In this document: positions 53,038-64,000 of the stretch, one piece after another | How the letters are laid out: every line of letters starts with the position of its first letter | Position numbering within the stretch: the first letter of the stretch is position 1 | Assembly (NCBI GenBank): GCA_905221605.1 | Contig: CAJNDS010000071.1 | Span: 50,001 to 114,000, forward strand | Direction: 5' to 3' | Length of the DNA: 64,000 bases | Origin: Symbiodinium natans | Taxonomy: Eukaryota; Sar; Dinophyceae; Suessiales; Symbiodiniaceae | Made by a program: the position numbers and the translations under genes | The notes under the pieces: generated by a model | Seen by the model: the letters and a program-made list of their open reading frames with translations, nothing else | Databases searched by the model: none | Told to the model about the DNA's origin: nothing

Positions 53038-53392
53038 TCGTGTGACTGTGGCCAAGCACAAATTCAATCAGGTTTTGTTGCCGATGTACAGATCCCAAAT
53101 TTGACTCTCCCTGCAGATGCTCATGCCAGCACTTGTCTGAGGCTTTGTCTAACAGCTTGACAAAAGACCCCCGGGATGCTTTGTACCTGTGTATCAGACT
53201 GGTTTTTGTCCTGTGCCCCAGATGAGACAGTAAGTGCTACATGCCTTTGTCTAATTTTGGCACAGAAACTTGACCATTAGATTCATGGGTTCCCCTATGC
53301 TGCTCCCTCTATACTACCCCCCCCCCCCTAGGTTCCCCCACAATTAAGGCTATTTGAGGAGAATTCAGCCTGTATCAAAGTCAAGGCCAGCC

Positions 53393-53508
53393 ATGGGCAT
53401 CCCATTTTGGAGAGTCCCTGACCCGAGCTGCACGAAAGTGTTGCCTGTTCCAAGAGCAGCCAGCATCAGCTCTGCAGGGCTTATTTTTCTTCAGCAGCCC
53501 CCTTAGCA
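53393..53508 (+). CDS. Short open segment, unknown product
   Basis: After GCCAG, ATG opens 37 codons (GIPFWRVPDPSCTKVLPVP) to TAG. It lies downstream of the H4-like gene. Unknown. Confidence 0.25.
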
Positions 53509-54407
53509 ACCTACTTGTCATAGGATCCCGAAGAGGAACCCCACAAAGGAACCCCCCAAAAAGCCGTAAGCCCTAGTTAGCACAATAGAGGAACAACTTC
53601 TAATAGGTCCCTAAAGACTATACCATAACAACCCTCAAAACCCTAATTCTTGAGGCCCGGTTTTGGGGTTTGAGCGTCGGGGGCATCTTTCAGGGGAAAA
53701 AGGGTGACCTAGCATGGAGGTGATGCAGTTTGGGGTTTGGGGTTTGGGGTTTGGGGTTTAGGGTTTAGGGTTTAGGGTTTAGGGTTTAGCAACCTCTGCC
53801 AACCCCCCCCCCCCCTCCCAGTCGGCATCGCTGGTTGCTAGGGTGATCTGCTGTTGACAACTTGCCTTCCTCAGACGATCGGAGGCGCAGTCGACAGCCA
53901 GATGGCCAGCGCCAAATTGGGTTTAGGGTTTAGGGTTTAGGGTTTAGGGTTTAGGGTTTAGGGTTTAGGGTTTATAGGAGGCCGTTTCTCAAAAGGCTTT
54001 AAGAGGCATTGGCCGATGAATCTCAGGCATGGGGGCATGTTTGTCATTGGGGCTGGGGGGTACAAGGATTTAGGGTTTAGGGTTTAGGGCTTAGGATTTA
54101 GGGTTTAGGGTTTAGGGTTTAGGATTTAGGGTTTAGGGTTTAGGGGTTTAGGATTCAGGGTTTAGGGTTTAGGGTTTAGGGTGCTTTGTGTAGACACGTT
54201 GTCAGGGTTTGAGACAGGTGTCAGTGAAAGGCATTTAGGCTGCGAGTCCGCCTGTCACATGCTGCCTCAATCTGGCTCAACGGGTCCTTCTTCAGAATCC
54301 ACACCCGCGTGTGCGCAGTACACAAACAAGACCCTAAACCCTAAACCTTAAACCCTAAACCCTAAACCCTAAACCCTAAAGCCATCAGTGCGGTCGGCCG
54401 CTTGTAG

Positions 54408-54740
54408 AGCGGTTTTGGTTCGTCACGCTCCTCACGCGCATCTTGAAGCAGCTTGCTACCTACACTCAAACGGAAGACTGCTGGCAGATGTTTTATCAGA
54501 ATAGGGAGTGGTTTAGGGTTTCGGGTTTAGGGTTTAGGGTAATTGGGGTACTATAATCCCTTTTCAGGACTGTTTGTACAAGTTTAGGTTTTGTCAGAAT
54601 GGGCGACTAAGAAAAGAAGCCATGTGGCACGGCCTTGTGGAGGCACCGAGTGCGGAGGAAGTTGATGTTGGACGCCCGGCTACGACGAACGACACGCAAG
54701 AAGGCAGTGTACACAAAGAGAATTCGAAGCTGACCCTACA
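54408..54740 (+). CDS. Exon-like segments around a family-B fragment
   Basis: 54408-54513 (FVTLLTRILKQLATYTQTED) after TTGTAG, and 54584-54735 (KEAMWHGLVEAPSAEEVDVG). A family-B fragment lies between. Unknown. Confidence 0.33.
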
Positions 54741-55039
54741 CCCTAAACCCTGGACCCTAAGCCCTAAACCCTAAACCCTAAACCCTAAACCCTAAACCCT
54801 AAACCTAAACCCTAAACCCTAAATCTCCCTTAAGAACCCTACAATCTCTGCGTATGAGCCAGCCTTAGAAGTGCTCAGTTTGTTGCACAGCTCTCGCCCA
54901 CCGAATCTTTTTGGTGCAAGAGGCCCTGACCATCCCTGACCCAACAAGCTCAGCTCATCTTTCGGGTTTAGGGTTTCGGGTTTGGGGTTTAGGGTTTAGG
55001 GTTTAGGGTTTAGGGTTTAGGGTTTTTCATTTTTTGCAG

Positions 55040-55207
55040 GCCGGTGCCTTGTGCATTGCACAAGTTTGCCGTTCGCGGTACTTCACGGCTGGGCCAGCTG
55101 CTAGGATACCGCGATTGGCTGTCGCGGAATCGCGGAACCTATATTGGCACATCCTGCCCCTACTGCTGAACCTGGAACCCGCGATCTCATGTTTGTGCCC
55201 CTGCAGG
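55040..55207 (+). CDS. Exon-like segment, two competing frames
   Basis: After TTTTTGCAG one frame reads GALCIAQVCRSRYFTAGPAA to a GC donor; another reads LHKFAVRGTSRLGQLLGYRD to TGA. I cannot choose between them. Confidence 0.3.
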
Positions 55208-55260
55208 CCGCATCTTCCATGCCCTCAGTCGAAGACCCAGCATCCTGTTTTGGAGCACCG

Positions 55261-55397
55261 AACCCTAAACCCTAAACCCTAAACCCTAAACCCTAAACCC
55301 TAAACCCTAAACCCTAAACCCTGAACCCTGAACCCTGAACCCTGAACCCTGAACCCTGAACCCTGAACCCTGAACCCTGAACCCTGAACCCTGAACC
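55261..55397 (-). repeat. CCCTAAA array switching to (CCCTGAA)n
   Basis: About eight CCCTAAA units are followed by about eleven CCCTGAA units with a sharp boundary, showing local spread of a single-base variant. Confidence 0.9.
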
Positions 55398-55719
55398 GCA
55401 GCAGCAAGCCCGGCCCTCTGAGGGAAGCGGTCTGAGCCGTGCCGTTCTTTGTTCCAAGATGACGTCGAGCAGCCACTGGCTTGCAAGCATGCCCCTGCTT
55501 GGAGGTTTTTGGTTAAGGGTTTAGGGTTTAGGGCTTAGGGTTTAGGGTTTAGGGTTTAGGGCTTAGGGTTTAGGGTTTAGGGCTTAGGGTTCAGGGTTTA
55601 GGGCTTAGGGTTTAGGGCTTAGGGTCCAGGGTTTAGGGTTTAGGGCACTTATAAGCCCCTTAGTACCCCAATAGGGTTAGAATTGGGTGATGAGTACAGT
55701 TAGCATGTGAACATGGAAA

Positions 55720-56200
55720 AGTTTAGTCTTCAGGCGCATGGCAACTGATGTTTTAGTCATGGCATGTTTCATTTGTGTTTGCTTGGGCACATGTATGAAA
55801 GGCACGAAAAGAACATGCAGATAGCGGGACCGAGAAGGCATCGTTTCAGTCGTTGGGGCAACTCATGCTTGAGCCCATCCTGTGCCTTTCTTGAGCATCA
55901 TGTCCAAATGGGTAGGCCCATGTCTTTTGGTTGAGTGGTGCTACGATGAGCATCACGGGAAAAGCCACCATCCTAAGGCGCTTCGGACTTTCCCAGACTC
56001 TTCGGAACTTATCAGTATCCAGAACCATCGAGTCGAAGAGTTGCGCAGGGCCAATACTCCTGTGTCCTCCGGACATGTCATGTTTTGTACCAAACCTCAC
56101 GAGGTTCGGACACATCACCGTTGCATTACGGGCCTGAGAGGAAGGAAGGGGGGTGTAGAGTAAGCCTTCAACCCCAAGAGCCCAATGACCCCTTACTGAG
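55720..56200. other. Unique island open in three frames
   Basis: 55882-56163 is open in two + frames and on the minus strand, all with plausible composition. No frame can be preferred, so no gene is called. Confidence 0.25.
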
Positions 56201-56371
56201 GAGCATTCGCCCTTGAATCAAAAAAGGGCTCCCAGCATGAATTCTGATGTCTTAAGCAACCCTAAACCCTGAACCCTAAACCCTAAGCCCTAAGCCCTAA
56301 ACCCTAAACCCTAAACCCTAAACCCTAAACCCTAAACCCTAAACCCTAAACCCTAACCCTAAACCCTGTAG

Positions 56372-56491
56372 GATTTTCTGGGGGCATACCTGACAAGGCT
56401 CATCCCCGTGGAGCTGCGGAGGGGTCGGCCCAATGCCAACGTGGGGCAGCCGCCTGCTGATCGAGTGGAAGCTTGGTTGCTGGGGCTTTGG
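56372..56491 (+). CDS. Exon-like segment, unknown product
   Basis: After CTGTAG it reads FLGAYLTRLIPVELRRGRPN, then ADRVEAWLLGLW, into a telomeric block. Short neighbours: 56783-56845 and 56881-56932 (ending before GTACGTAATG, eight bases ahead of family A at 56941). Confidence 0.36.
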
Positions 56492-57149
56492 GATTTAGGG
56501 TTTTGGGTTTTGGGGTTAGGGTGGGAGCGTAAGGCAAACCTAGGACTTGGGGTCCCGGAACGCAGGATGGGTTTAGAACAGGGTTCATTGCTGTGATGTC
56601 CCGCCTTATACCAACAGTCCTTAACAGGGAATAGAGTACCGACTATTACAATCCCTATTAACGACTGTTAGAATAAGGGGGAACATTCCACAATATACCT
56701 TTAGTCGGCATCCGTATCTGTATTGCATTGGGCTCTCTGATTAATTGCTGAGCTCATTTTTGCGCAGAGTGGCAAGCAACGGTGGCTTCGTGCATCGTGC
56801 AGCTCCCGACTGCACAGTCCGGCACAGAAGTTTAACCCTCAACCCTTAACCCTAAACCCGAAACCCTAGCAATCAGGTGCGGCAAGTGCGGCAAGAGGAG
56901 CCTTGGTCACGATACGGCTACCTCACTTTCGTACGTAATGCTTGGAGGTTCATGGGTACTTGCAACCCCAATTACACGTCTACTTACAACCATTTTAGAG
57001 GACATTAGGGGGGCTACAAGTGCAGTTATAATTGCGATTCCTAAACCCTAATACCCTAAACCCTGAACCTCTAAGTGGGCTTCGTTGCTTATAGTGCGCC
57101 CAGGGATCAGGGATGCCAGGAAGTTGGGACCGGCGTGTGTTCTGCTTGG

Positions 57150-58650
57150 AGGTTCAGGGTTCAGGGTCTAGGGTTTGGTAACCCAATTATCAGTGTAGTT
57201 ATAACCCACATAAAAGACCCTTAAGTACCCTACTAGAGTTATAGTTCTAGGCTCCCAGGGATTGCAACATCCCTGAATTTAGGAGTTATCTCAGCTGCAG
57301 TGGAATCCGAAGGTGATGCCAGGAATAAAGCTGCATTAAGTGAATGTGGGGTTTAGGTTTAGGGTTTAGGGTTTAGGGTTTAGGCTCAGGGTTTAGGGGA
57401 GCCTCGGGGTATTTCTTGATATGTCAGGAGAAAGCGCCCAAGCTGGTTGACATCTCGGCTCAGCGCGACGGCTCGCTCCTCCACGGCACTTGCTTCCTGT
57501 GAGTGGTCCGTCCCAGATTGCGCCCATTTTACAACCCCCCCCCCCTCCAAAAAAAATAAAGAAAAATAAACAAAATTTGAATCCAAAGGAACTATCCCTA
57601 TATTGCCCTTGTAAGAAGAATGTGTTTACTTTTCGGGGGGGTTCTTAAGCAAATAGTACATGAAGGTCCTTGCCTCTACAGCAAACTCCAAACTTTTTTT
57701 TGTTTGGGGGGGGGGGGGGTACCCTCAATATGACGTAGATAGGAAACCCCGAAACCCTAAACCCTAAAACCCTAAAATCCTAAAACCCTAAACCCTAAAC
57801 CCTAAAACCCTAAACCCTAAAACCCTAAACCCTAAAACCCTAAAACCCTAAACAGGTTGATCCCATTGACTAGGAAGGTCCCACACTCTTTTTCGGCGTG
57901 ATTTCTGTGTAAGGTTTAGGGTTTGGGGTTTAGGGTTTAGGGTTTAGGGTCTCAGGTTTTGTGATTCATGACTTGGGATTTTTGCCCCCTTACACCAACA
58001 GCCCTTAATGGGGATTCTCGTAGCCCCCCCTAGTAGAATCCCTATTAAGAACTCTTAGCAGAAGGGGGGGGGGGGGGGAAGATCCCAACTCATGACGTTG
58101 AAACCCTAAACCCTAAACCCTAAACCCCGGCGGGTCATGAGGCCTCCAGGTAGCCTAGATCCGCTCGATCGCCTTCATCCCCTGCTTGCCACGTACCGGA
58201 GCACTGCCTCCCCAAGAGTAGCCTAGGATTCAAAAAGGGTGCCACCCTAAACCCTAAACCCTAAACCCTAAACCCTAAACCCTAAACCCTAAACCCTAGA
58301 GAAAGAAGGGAATCAGGGACGACTCTGGGGTCCTAGCTCCTCAGTTCCTCTCGGCCAGTAGGTTGTGCATGCAATCACCAAGAAGGGTGATCCTAGGATG
58401 CCCCTGGTAGCTGGAGGATCCTGGGACTTTGTAAGTAGGGTTGTAAGTACCCTGGTTTGGTTAGAAGTAAAGTTATGGCCCTACTTACAAAGTCCCCTGA
58501 TCCTTTAAGTAGCTGAGGCATTGAGCTTCCGACTATTTAGGTCGGTGGGGATTGCCAGTACTGGATCAAGGTGGAAGGCTCGAAACCCTAATTCAACCCC
58601 AAACCCTAACCCCAAAGTTGAACCTGAGCCCTTACCCTAAACCCTAAGCC
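57150..58650. other. Arrays and inverted-repeat elements with small islands
   Basis: Possible exon ends at 57430-57487 (PKLVDISAQRDGSLLHG to TGA) and 58160-58221 (SIAFIPCLPRTGALPPQ to TAG). Octamer CCCTAAAA units at 57745-57850. Family B at 57975. A CTACTTACAAAGTCC foldback at 58425-58510. Confidence 0.3.
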
Positions 58651-59242
58651 CTTAAGCGCAGGTTGCGCAAGCATGTTCTGGTCGAAGCACCTTGTGCAGC
58701 CCCTCGGGTCCTCCCCGGAGCAGAAGTGCGGGCAAAGCACCCTGGCTTCGGGTAGTCACAGGGTCCCTTAGTATGGGCACTTACAAGGGGACCCCTTGTC
58801 TACCCTACACCACCATATCAGAGTTGCATCCTATATTTTTGACCGTGGCAGTTGACAGTTCGCATGACCATGATATCAACCAGGCCATTTAATTGCCAAA
58901 ACTGCTGAGCGCATCGCCAGTTTGCGGAGTGATGCGACGCATTGGGAAGCAGCGCATGCAGCTATTCTAACTTGGAGGTTCCTTTAACTAGAGTGAGAAG
59001 TAGGCGCAACTCTGGGTATGACCTCCTGAAGGGCACCTAAACCCCAGTTATGAATACCCATGAACCTTCAGGTAAAGCTCCTAACGCCCTAAACCCTAAT
59101 CACTAACCCTGAACCCTAAACCCTAAACCGTAAGCCTTAAACCCTAAACCCTAAACCCTAAACCCCAAACCCTAAACCCTAAACCCTAAACTCTAAACCC
59201 GAAACCCTAAACCCTAAACCCGAAACCCAAACCACCCTTCAG

Positions 59243-59369
59243 GATCACCGCCACGTTGGGGGAAGAAAGCGTGCCGCTGGAGAAGCGGCTCCTCCATGGA
59301 CCCAAGGAGTGTTTTGGTCCCATTTGCCTGGCTCTTCGTAGGGAATTGGGGAAGGAGGTACCAGCTTGG
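59243..59369 (+). CDS. Exon-like segment, unknown product
   Basis: After CTTCAG it reads LGEESVPLEKRLLHGPKECF, then GPICLALRRELGKE, to GTTAAG. Well-mixed composition; not recognised. Confidence 0.4.
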
Positions 59370-59637
59370 GTTAAGGTTTTGGGCCTGGGCTTTAGGGTTC
59401 AGGGTTTAGGGTTTAGGGTGTCGGGTTTAGGGTTTAGGGTTTAGAGTTATAGGGTTAAAGGGTTAGGGTTAAAGGGTATACAGGGCGAATATAGGGTACC
59501 CTCATTCCCTGATTCCCTACGAAGAGCCAGCCAGCCATTGGGAGAGTTTGAAACGATTCGGTCTTGGAGCTTGGGGTGCAGGTTTAGGGTTTAGGGTTTA
59601 GGGTTTAGGGTTTAGGGTTTAGGGTTTAAGGTTCAGG

Positions 59638-59906
59638 GCATTGGCCACCTTGCACGTTGCTCGTGCCGTTAGTGGGGTCAAGCCTTCCGGAGGTGTTTGT
59701 ATCCCTTGTGCCTTGGCCTCAGCGACATGCCCTGGTACCAAAACCGCAGGTTTCTGCAGGGAAACAGGAAACCCTAAACCCTAAACCCTAAAGCAAGACG
59801 GCAGACTCAGCCTTCTGAGGCATTGCTGGACAGCTGGATCCGGTGCACACTGCCAGCTTGTAGAGTTGATGGTGTGCTCGATGCAGCTCCTCGCTACATC
59901 ATTTAG
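59638..59906 (+). CDS. Two exon-like segments, unknown product
   Basis: 59638-59748 (LHVARAVSGVKPSGGVCIPC) and 59805-59906 after GGCAG (EALLDSWIRCTLPACRVDGV to TAG, which is the first TTTAG of a telomeric block). Confidence 0.35.
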
Positions 59907-60340
59907 GGTTTAGGGTTTGGGGTTTAGGGCTTAGGGTTTGGGGTTTAGGGTTTAGGGTGAGGGCTTAGGGTTTGGGGTTTAGGGGTGTGTTTTGTGTAAA
60001 GACGAGGGCTGGTTTGACCAAAGTGATTAGAGCATCTTGGGTGGGGCGTACATTTGGGGTACCCTGATTTGGGGGGGGATATACCCATACTCCCGACTTA
60101 CCCTAGACCCTAAACCCTAAACCCTAAACCCTAAACCCTAAACCCTGATTCGTTGAAAATACCCAAAAGCCGCCAAGTCTGGGAGAGACCAGCACGGCAA
60201 CCAGCAGCGACCAGCAGCTGGTTGCAGATGCGGGCCGCCTGGCTTTCAGGGTTCTACATTGGGAGCTTTTGTTTAGGGTTTAGGGAGTTTAGGGTTTAGG
60301 GTTCAGGGTTCAGGGGTTCAGGGGTTTCGGGTTTAGGTGT

Positions 60341-60665
60341 GCTCTGGCGAAGCAATGCATCTATTTTGAGCAGCTAGCCAAGGGGTTTTGGGCAACTGCG
60401 CGAACCTGGGCAAGGCTGGCTGTGATTTCAATCCCTACTTCCTGCCCGGGGAAGCTTTAAGGGGGCCGTCCTTTTTTTCTGGGACACTCCCTAAACCCTA
60501 AACCCTAAACCCTAAACCCTAAACCCTAAACCCTAAACCCTAAACCGCAAACGGTCGCAAGTCTGAGAGGTGGACTTTGTCGTGAGCCTGGATGCCATCA
60601 GTGCTTGCACAGTCGAGTCTGCCGAGGACGTGCTCAAGTGGGCAGGGGAACAGAGCCTTTTCTGA
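60341..60665 (+). CDS. Two exon-like segments, unknown product
   Basis: 60341-60460 (KQCIYFEQLAKGFWATARTW to TAA) and 60570-60665 (VSLDAISACTVESAEDVLKW to TGA), each flanked by telomeric arrays. Not recognised. Confidence 0.35.
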
Positions 60666-61005
60666 GCTCCCTTGTCTGAACCCTAAACCCTAAACCCTAA
60701 ACCCTAAACCCTAAATGGATCCTAACCGGAACTCGTAGACATGGAACCCCCAAGAATGGACCAGGAATGTAAAGGGAATATAAGGGACCCTGGTAGGTAT
60801 ATTCCTCTCTTGTCCAGGGGTTCCGGGTTTTTTGGGGGGCTCCCATGAAAGTCCCTTTACACAAAGGTCTTGAGGCAGACCAGAGCCCGCCTGAGTGTGA
60901 GCAGAACATGAAGAGAGGGTTTAGGGTTTAGGGTTTAGGGTTTTGGGTTTAGGGATTAGGGTTTAGGGCAAGCTCCAGGCAAAACTCCCCCCAAAACTCC
61001 CCCAA

Positions 61006-61205
61006 GATAAGGAAAGCATCAGCATCGTGTTCCCTCCAGCAGGGCAAGACCCAGCTGGCATTGCTGAAGCGCTCTTGCAAGAATTGGGTCTACAGGTTTT
61101 GTCCTTTCTTGTCTCTTCCCCTAACATGGGTAGGAACATGATGCAACTGGCCCTTACATTCAGTAAAGCCATGCGACATCCGTCAATGCGAGCACCCCTC
61201 ACCCA
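61006..61205 (+). CDS. Exon-like segment interrupted by a perfect foldback
   Basis: Reads SISIVFPPAGQDPAGIAEAL, then LGLQVLSFLVSSPNMGRN, up to the inverted repeat at 61206. A further piece at 61338-61408 (AICQKLAPRAGVEAAAM after CGCAG) may follow. The foldback would be an intron. Product unknown. Confidence 0.42.
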
Positions 61206-61306
61206 GAGACTCCAAAACCCCTTAATTAAGGAATATACCTTAAATGACAATAGGAAGCCTAATATGATTTAAGGTATATTCCTTAATTAAAGGGTTTTGG
61301 AGTCTC
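61206..61306. repeat. Near-perfect 40-bp inverted repeat element
   Basis: Left arm GAGACTCCAAAACCCCTTAA... and right arm ...GGGTTTTGGAGTCTC pair over 40 bp with one mismatch around a 21-bp loop. It interrupts an open segment (61006 onward). Arm identity implies recent origin. Confidence 0.9.
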
Positions 61307-61600
61307 TTGGCAAATGACCTGAGACCCCGGACCCGCAGAGGTACACAGCCATCTGCCAGAAGCTCGCGCCGCGGGCGGGCGTCGAAGCAGCAGCAATGCC
61401 AGGAGGGGTTTAGGGTTTAGGGTTTAGGGTTTAGGGTTTAGGGTTTAGGGTTTAGGGTTTAGGGTCTAGGGTTTAGGGTTTAGGGTTTAGGGTTTAGGGT
61501 TTAGGGTGTCGTTGGAACCCCCACTCGGAGCTTCAGACTTGAGGCTTAGGGATACCCCATCGCCAAAGGCAAAGCCCCTTAAACTCAAAGAGATCCAGGC

Positions 61601-61843
61601 TTGGACGATGCCAGTCTCCATGAAGCTGCATCACTCCGTCTGGCATCAAGGCCGATGGTCTGCACTTTGATTGGCGGGTTTCGGATCGAATCCTTCGGAG
61701 GTGGACCCCAACCTTTGAGGCTGTGCTGCTCGCGGTTTCGCTTTTGCGACCTCCTGAGCTCAAGCGACTTGCACCCCATGATCACTCCAGTGTCATGGGG
61801 GTCCGGGAGGGGGCAGGGGGGGGGTTTTGAATTCAAATCATAA
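61601..61843 (+). CDS. Open segment, unknown product
   Basis: After ATCCAG it reads LDDASLHEAASLRLASRPMV, later FRFCDLLSSSDLHPMITPV, 80 codons to TAA. The opposite strand is also open. Unknown. Confidence 0.33.
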   Translation: MDDASLHEAASLRLASRPMVCTLIGGFRIESFGGGPQPLRLCCSRFRFCDLLSSSDLHPMITPVSWGSGRGQGGGFEFKS

Positions 61844-62218
61844 GAAGAAGAAAGATAGCAGTCCTTAATCATAATACAAGTGAGAATAATGAATCTTCTT
61901 CATCAAAATCACCAGCCCCGCAGCCCAATCTCTTGATCTCAAGCTTGGCAAACCTGCCTCAGTCCCTAAACCCCTAAACCCTAAACCCCTAAACCCCTAA
62001 ACCCCTAAACCCCTAAACCCTAAACCCTAGTCCCCAAGACAGCCTCCTGAAGTGACTGGACAAAAGGTGAGCTCCGCAACAAGGAATCCCCCACCCGCAG
62101 GTTTAGGGTTTAGGAATTAGGGTTTATGGGTTTATGGGTTTAGGGTTTAGGGTTTAAGGGTTTGGGCGTTTAGGGTTTAGGGTTTAGGGTTTAGGGTTTA
62201 GGGTTTAGGTTCTTGCAG

Positions 62219-62387
62219 AGCTTTTGAGGTCTGTCTTGTACCACGCATGAAGCTGGCAAGATTGTTCGGAGCCCAGAATTCGAAACGGGGTTTAGGGTCA
62301 GTTCGCCAACTGAGGCTGAACAGCGCCCTCTGTCTTCTTCGCCTAGGCTTGTGGCATCTTGCTTGCTCTGGGGAGCCCTTGGATTAG
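62219..62387 (+). CDS. Possible last exon with one telomeric unit in frame
   Basis: After TTGCAG it reads VPRMKLARLFGAQNSKR, passes GGTTTAGGG in frame, and continues VRQLRLNSALCLLRLGL to TAG. Unknown. Confidence 0.32.
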
Positions 62388-63063
62388 TCTTTACCTGAGC
62401 ATCGGACAAATCTTCCCTGACTAAGGTTAGAACCATAGCTGCCCTACTTATAACCCTACTTAGAACCATCCTTACCCTAGTTGTTTGTGTCGTTCCCATC
62501 TTGTCCTGTTGCATGCCTTCTGGGTGTTCACGGGTTTGCCTGGGAAAGTCATACGGGGCCACCCTTCAGTTCTTCTGTCGGGCTCTTGCTGGCCTGTATC
62601 TGTAGGGGTGCCAGGAATCGAATAAATTGATAAGAGGCCCTCCAAGCATGTTGCACAACGTTCAACAAACACAGGGCTTTGTCAGCTACAAATCAATCTA
62701 TGTAACTCACGAGCCAGGGGCATGTACTTTCGTTGCGGGTATATGGATCACCCAAAAGAGCCCAATACCCCTCAGTGAAGATGCCTTGGTTCATACTGAG
62801 ATCTCCTGTATTATAGAGTTCCACTTACTTTTCTCAACTCAGGGGTATTAGGCCCCCACACATGCTCCAGGCACAGTAGGTCTTTGAATATCTTTAGGAT
62901 GACTGGAGTGAAAACGTCATCCGGGATTGGGGATGTAGGGCTTCCGGCTTTGCTTCGTATCCACCTGAGGCTTCGCAAGGGGCTTGGCACGGTTGGGTAA
63001 AGGACTTGCAAGGCTGAATCCCGCAAGGTTTCTCACTCTTGGGTCTGACGCCCGCAGTTTTTT

Positions 63064-63094
<31 letters not shown>

Positions 63095-63248
63095 GGGGGG
63101 TTGGGCGCCTGGTCATTGGGCAGAGGCGCCGGCATGTGTGGAAAGATGCTTTGTCGCCTGTTATGTCTGTCGGGGCGGAGGGGAGGGGGTGGGAAGTGGG
63201 GAGTGGGGCCCGGAACCTTGAACCCAATTCTGGGCCTCTTCTGGCAGT

Positions 63249-63380
63249 TCACATGCACTCCAAGTCCAGGACGTTCGTGTTGGCCTTTTCCCAGTAGTTG
63301 CTCCGGGACAGAAGTTTGTAGCAATCCCGTTTCGGATGCCCCCTTTCAAAGAGTGCAAAAATGGGTTAGACAGATCGTGA
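63249..63380 (+). CDS. Possible last exon, unknown product
   Basis: After TGGCAG it reads VRVGLFPVVAPGQKFVAIPF, then RMPPFKEC, to TGA. The upstream poly-T/poly-G run (63058-63101) gives false open frames. Confidence 0.36.
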   Translation, partial: SHALQVQDVRVGLFPVVAPGQKFVAIPFRMPPFKECKNGLDRS

Positions 63381-63649
63381 GCTAGTTTCTGCGAGGGCCT
63401 TCTGAGATAAGGCAAGACGCCGCCGATGCTTGCACAGACATCCTGAAGCTCGGTGTTGTTGGCCCTAAACCCTAAACCCTAAACCCTAAACCTTAAACCC
63501 TAAACTCTAAACCCTAAACCCTAAAGTACATGATTACTTGGAGGTTCATGGGTATCTATAAGTAGGGTTAGGAGGTGTTGGAAGTATGGTATCTGTAATC
63601 ACAAACTTATTTCTGGTACTTATAGCCCTACGTTTACCTGTGCATGACC

Positions 63650-63783
63650 CTTTCAAGCTTTACATAAATACAATCAAAGTGAGGCTTCGAGACATTTTAG
63701 CAAAGTACCCGAGAGACAGCGAAGGAAAGAGGATGCTGCAAACATCAAGGCCTTGTTTAGGCAACTCGGCCCACAATTTGTAG
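63650..63783 (+). CDS. Possible last exon after a family-A element
   Basis: Reads LYINTIKVRLRDILAKYPRD, then SEGKRMLQTSRPC, to TAG. The family-A copy at 63537-63648 lies directly upstream. Unknown. Confidence 0.36.
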
Positions 63784-64000
63784 GGTTCAGGGTTTAGGGT
63801 TTAATGTTTAGGACTCAGGGTTCAGGGTTTAGGATTTAGGGTTTAGGGTTTAGTTGGTTAAGTGTCTAGGGCTTAGGGTTCAGGATTGTAGGGTGCCTGC
63901 TTTGGTTACGGCTGGACCTGCTGGAAGGTTAGCTTCGGCCCGACGAGGACTCACAGTTCAAGATGTGCGTTTCGTCTTGGGGGCAATCATACATAGAGTT

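Noticed and set aside
55846-56163. Gene on either strand at this island
   Set aside because: Three overlapping frames, one on the minus strand, look equally plausible, so none can be supported.

Overview
The window looks like nuclear DNA of a dinoflagellate, probably of the Symbiodiniaceae/Suessiales type. Five things point there. (1) Telomere-type TTTAGGG/CCCTAAA repeats lie in both orientations from end to end. (2) A divergent histone H4-like gene at 51.35-53.04 kb is split by mostly GC-AG introns, and every acceptor is AG followed by G. (3) A Ty1/copia element carries, in its LTRs, a 12-mer identical to the 3' end of the dinoflagellate spliced leader. (4) Families of short inverted-repeat elements behave like introners. 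(5) Every gene I can recognise reads on the + strand.

Layout. 1-4.4 kb: telomeric-repeat arrays alternating with short exon-like islands. 4.45-14.32 kb: one complete copia LTR retrotransposon with identical 219-bp LTRs and a TAGGG target duplication, inserted inside a TTTAGGG array. Its polyprotein has extra parts: two tandem retropepsin-like domains, a C5-methyltransferase-like domain with a PPC motif, a 2OG-Fe(II)-oxygenase-like domain with an HRDxxN motif, and a C-terminal membrane plus Cys/His tail. Three frame breaks interrupt it. 14.3-32 kb: telomeric arrays, exon-like islands, inverted-repeat elements, an AAC/CCACAA microsatellite, an AGGTCA palindrome cluster and a poly-G plus 21-bp minisatellite block. 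32.6-44 kb: islands that include two exons resembling the mRNA-decay factor PAT1. 44-51 kb: further islands and a long CA microsatellite. 51.35-53.04 kb: the five-exon H4-like gene, with telomeric arrays in introns 1 and 2. 53-64 kb: more islands, arrays and inverted-repeat elements.

How it fits together. The H4-like gene shows directly that telomere-type arrays can lie inside introns of a gene. My working model is therefore that much of the window is exons of + strand genes separated by introns filled with telomeric repeats and introner-like elements. Only the copia element and the H4-like gene are firmly identified. PAT1 is tentative. The remaining exon calls rest on open frames and splice-like borders and are low confidence, because chance open frames of 30-50 codons are common at this base composition.
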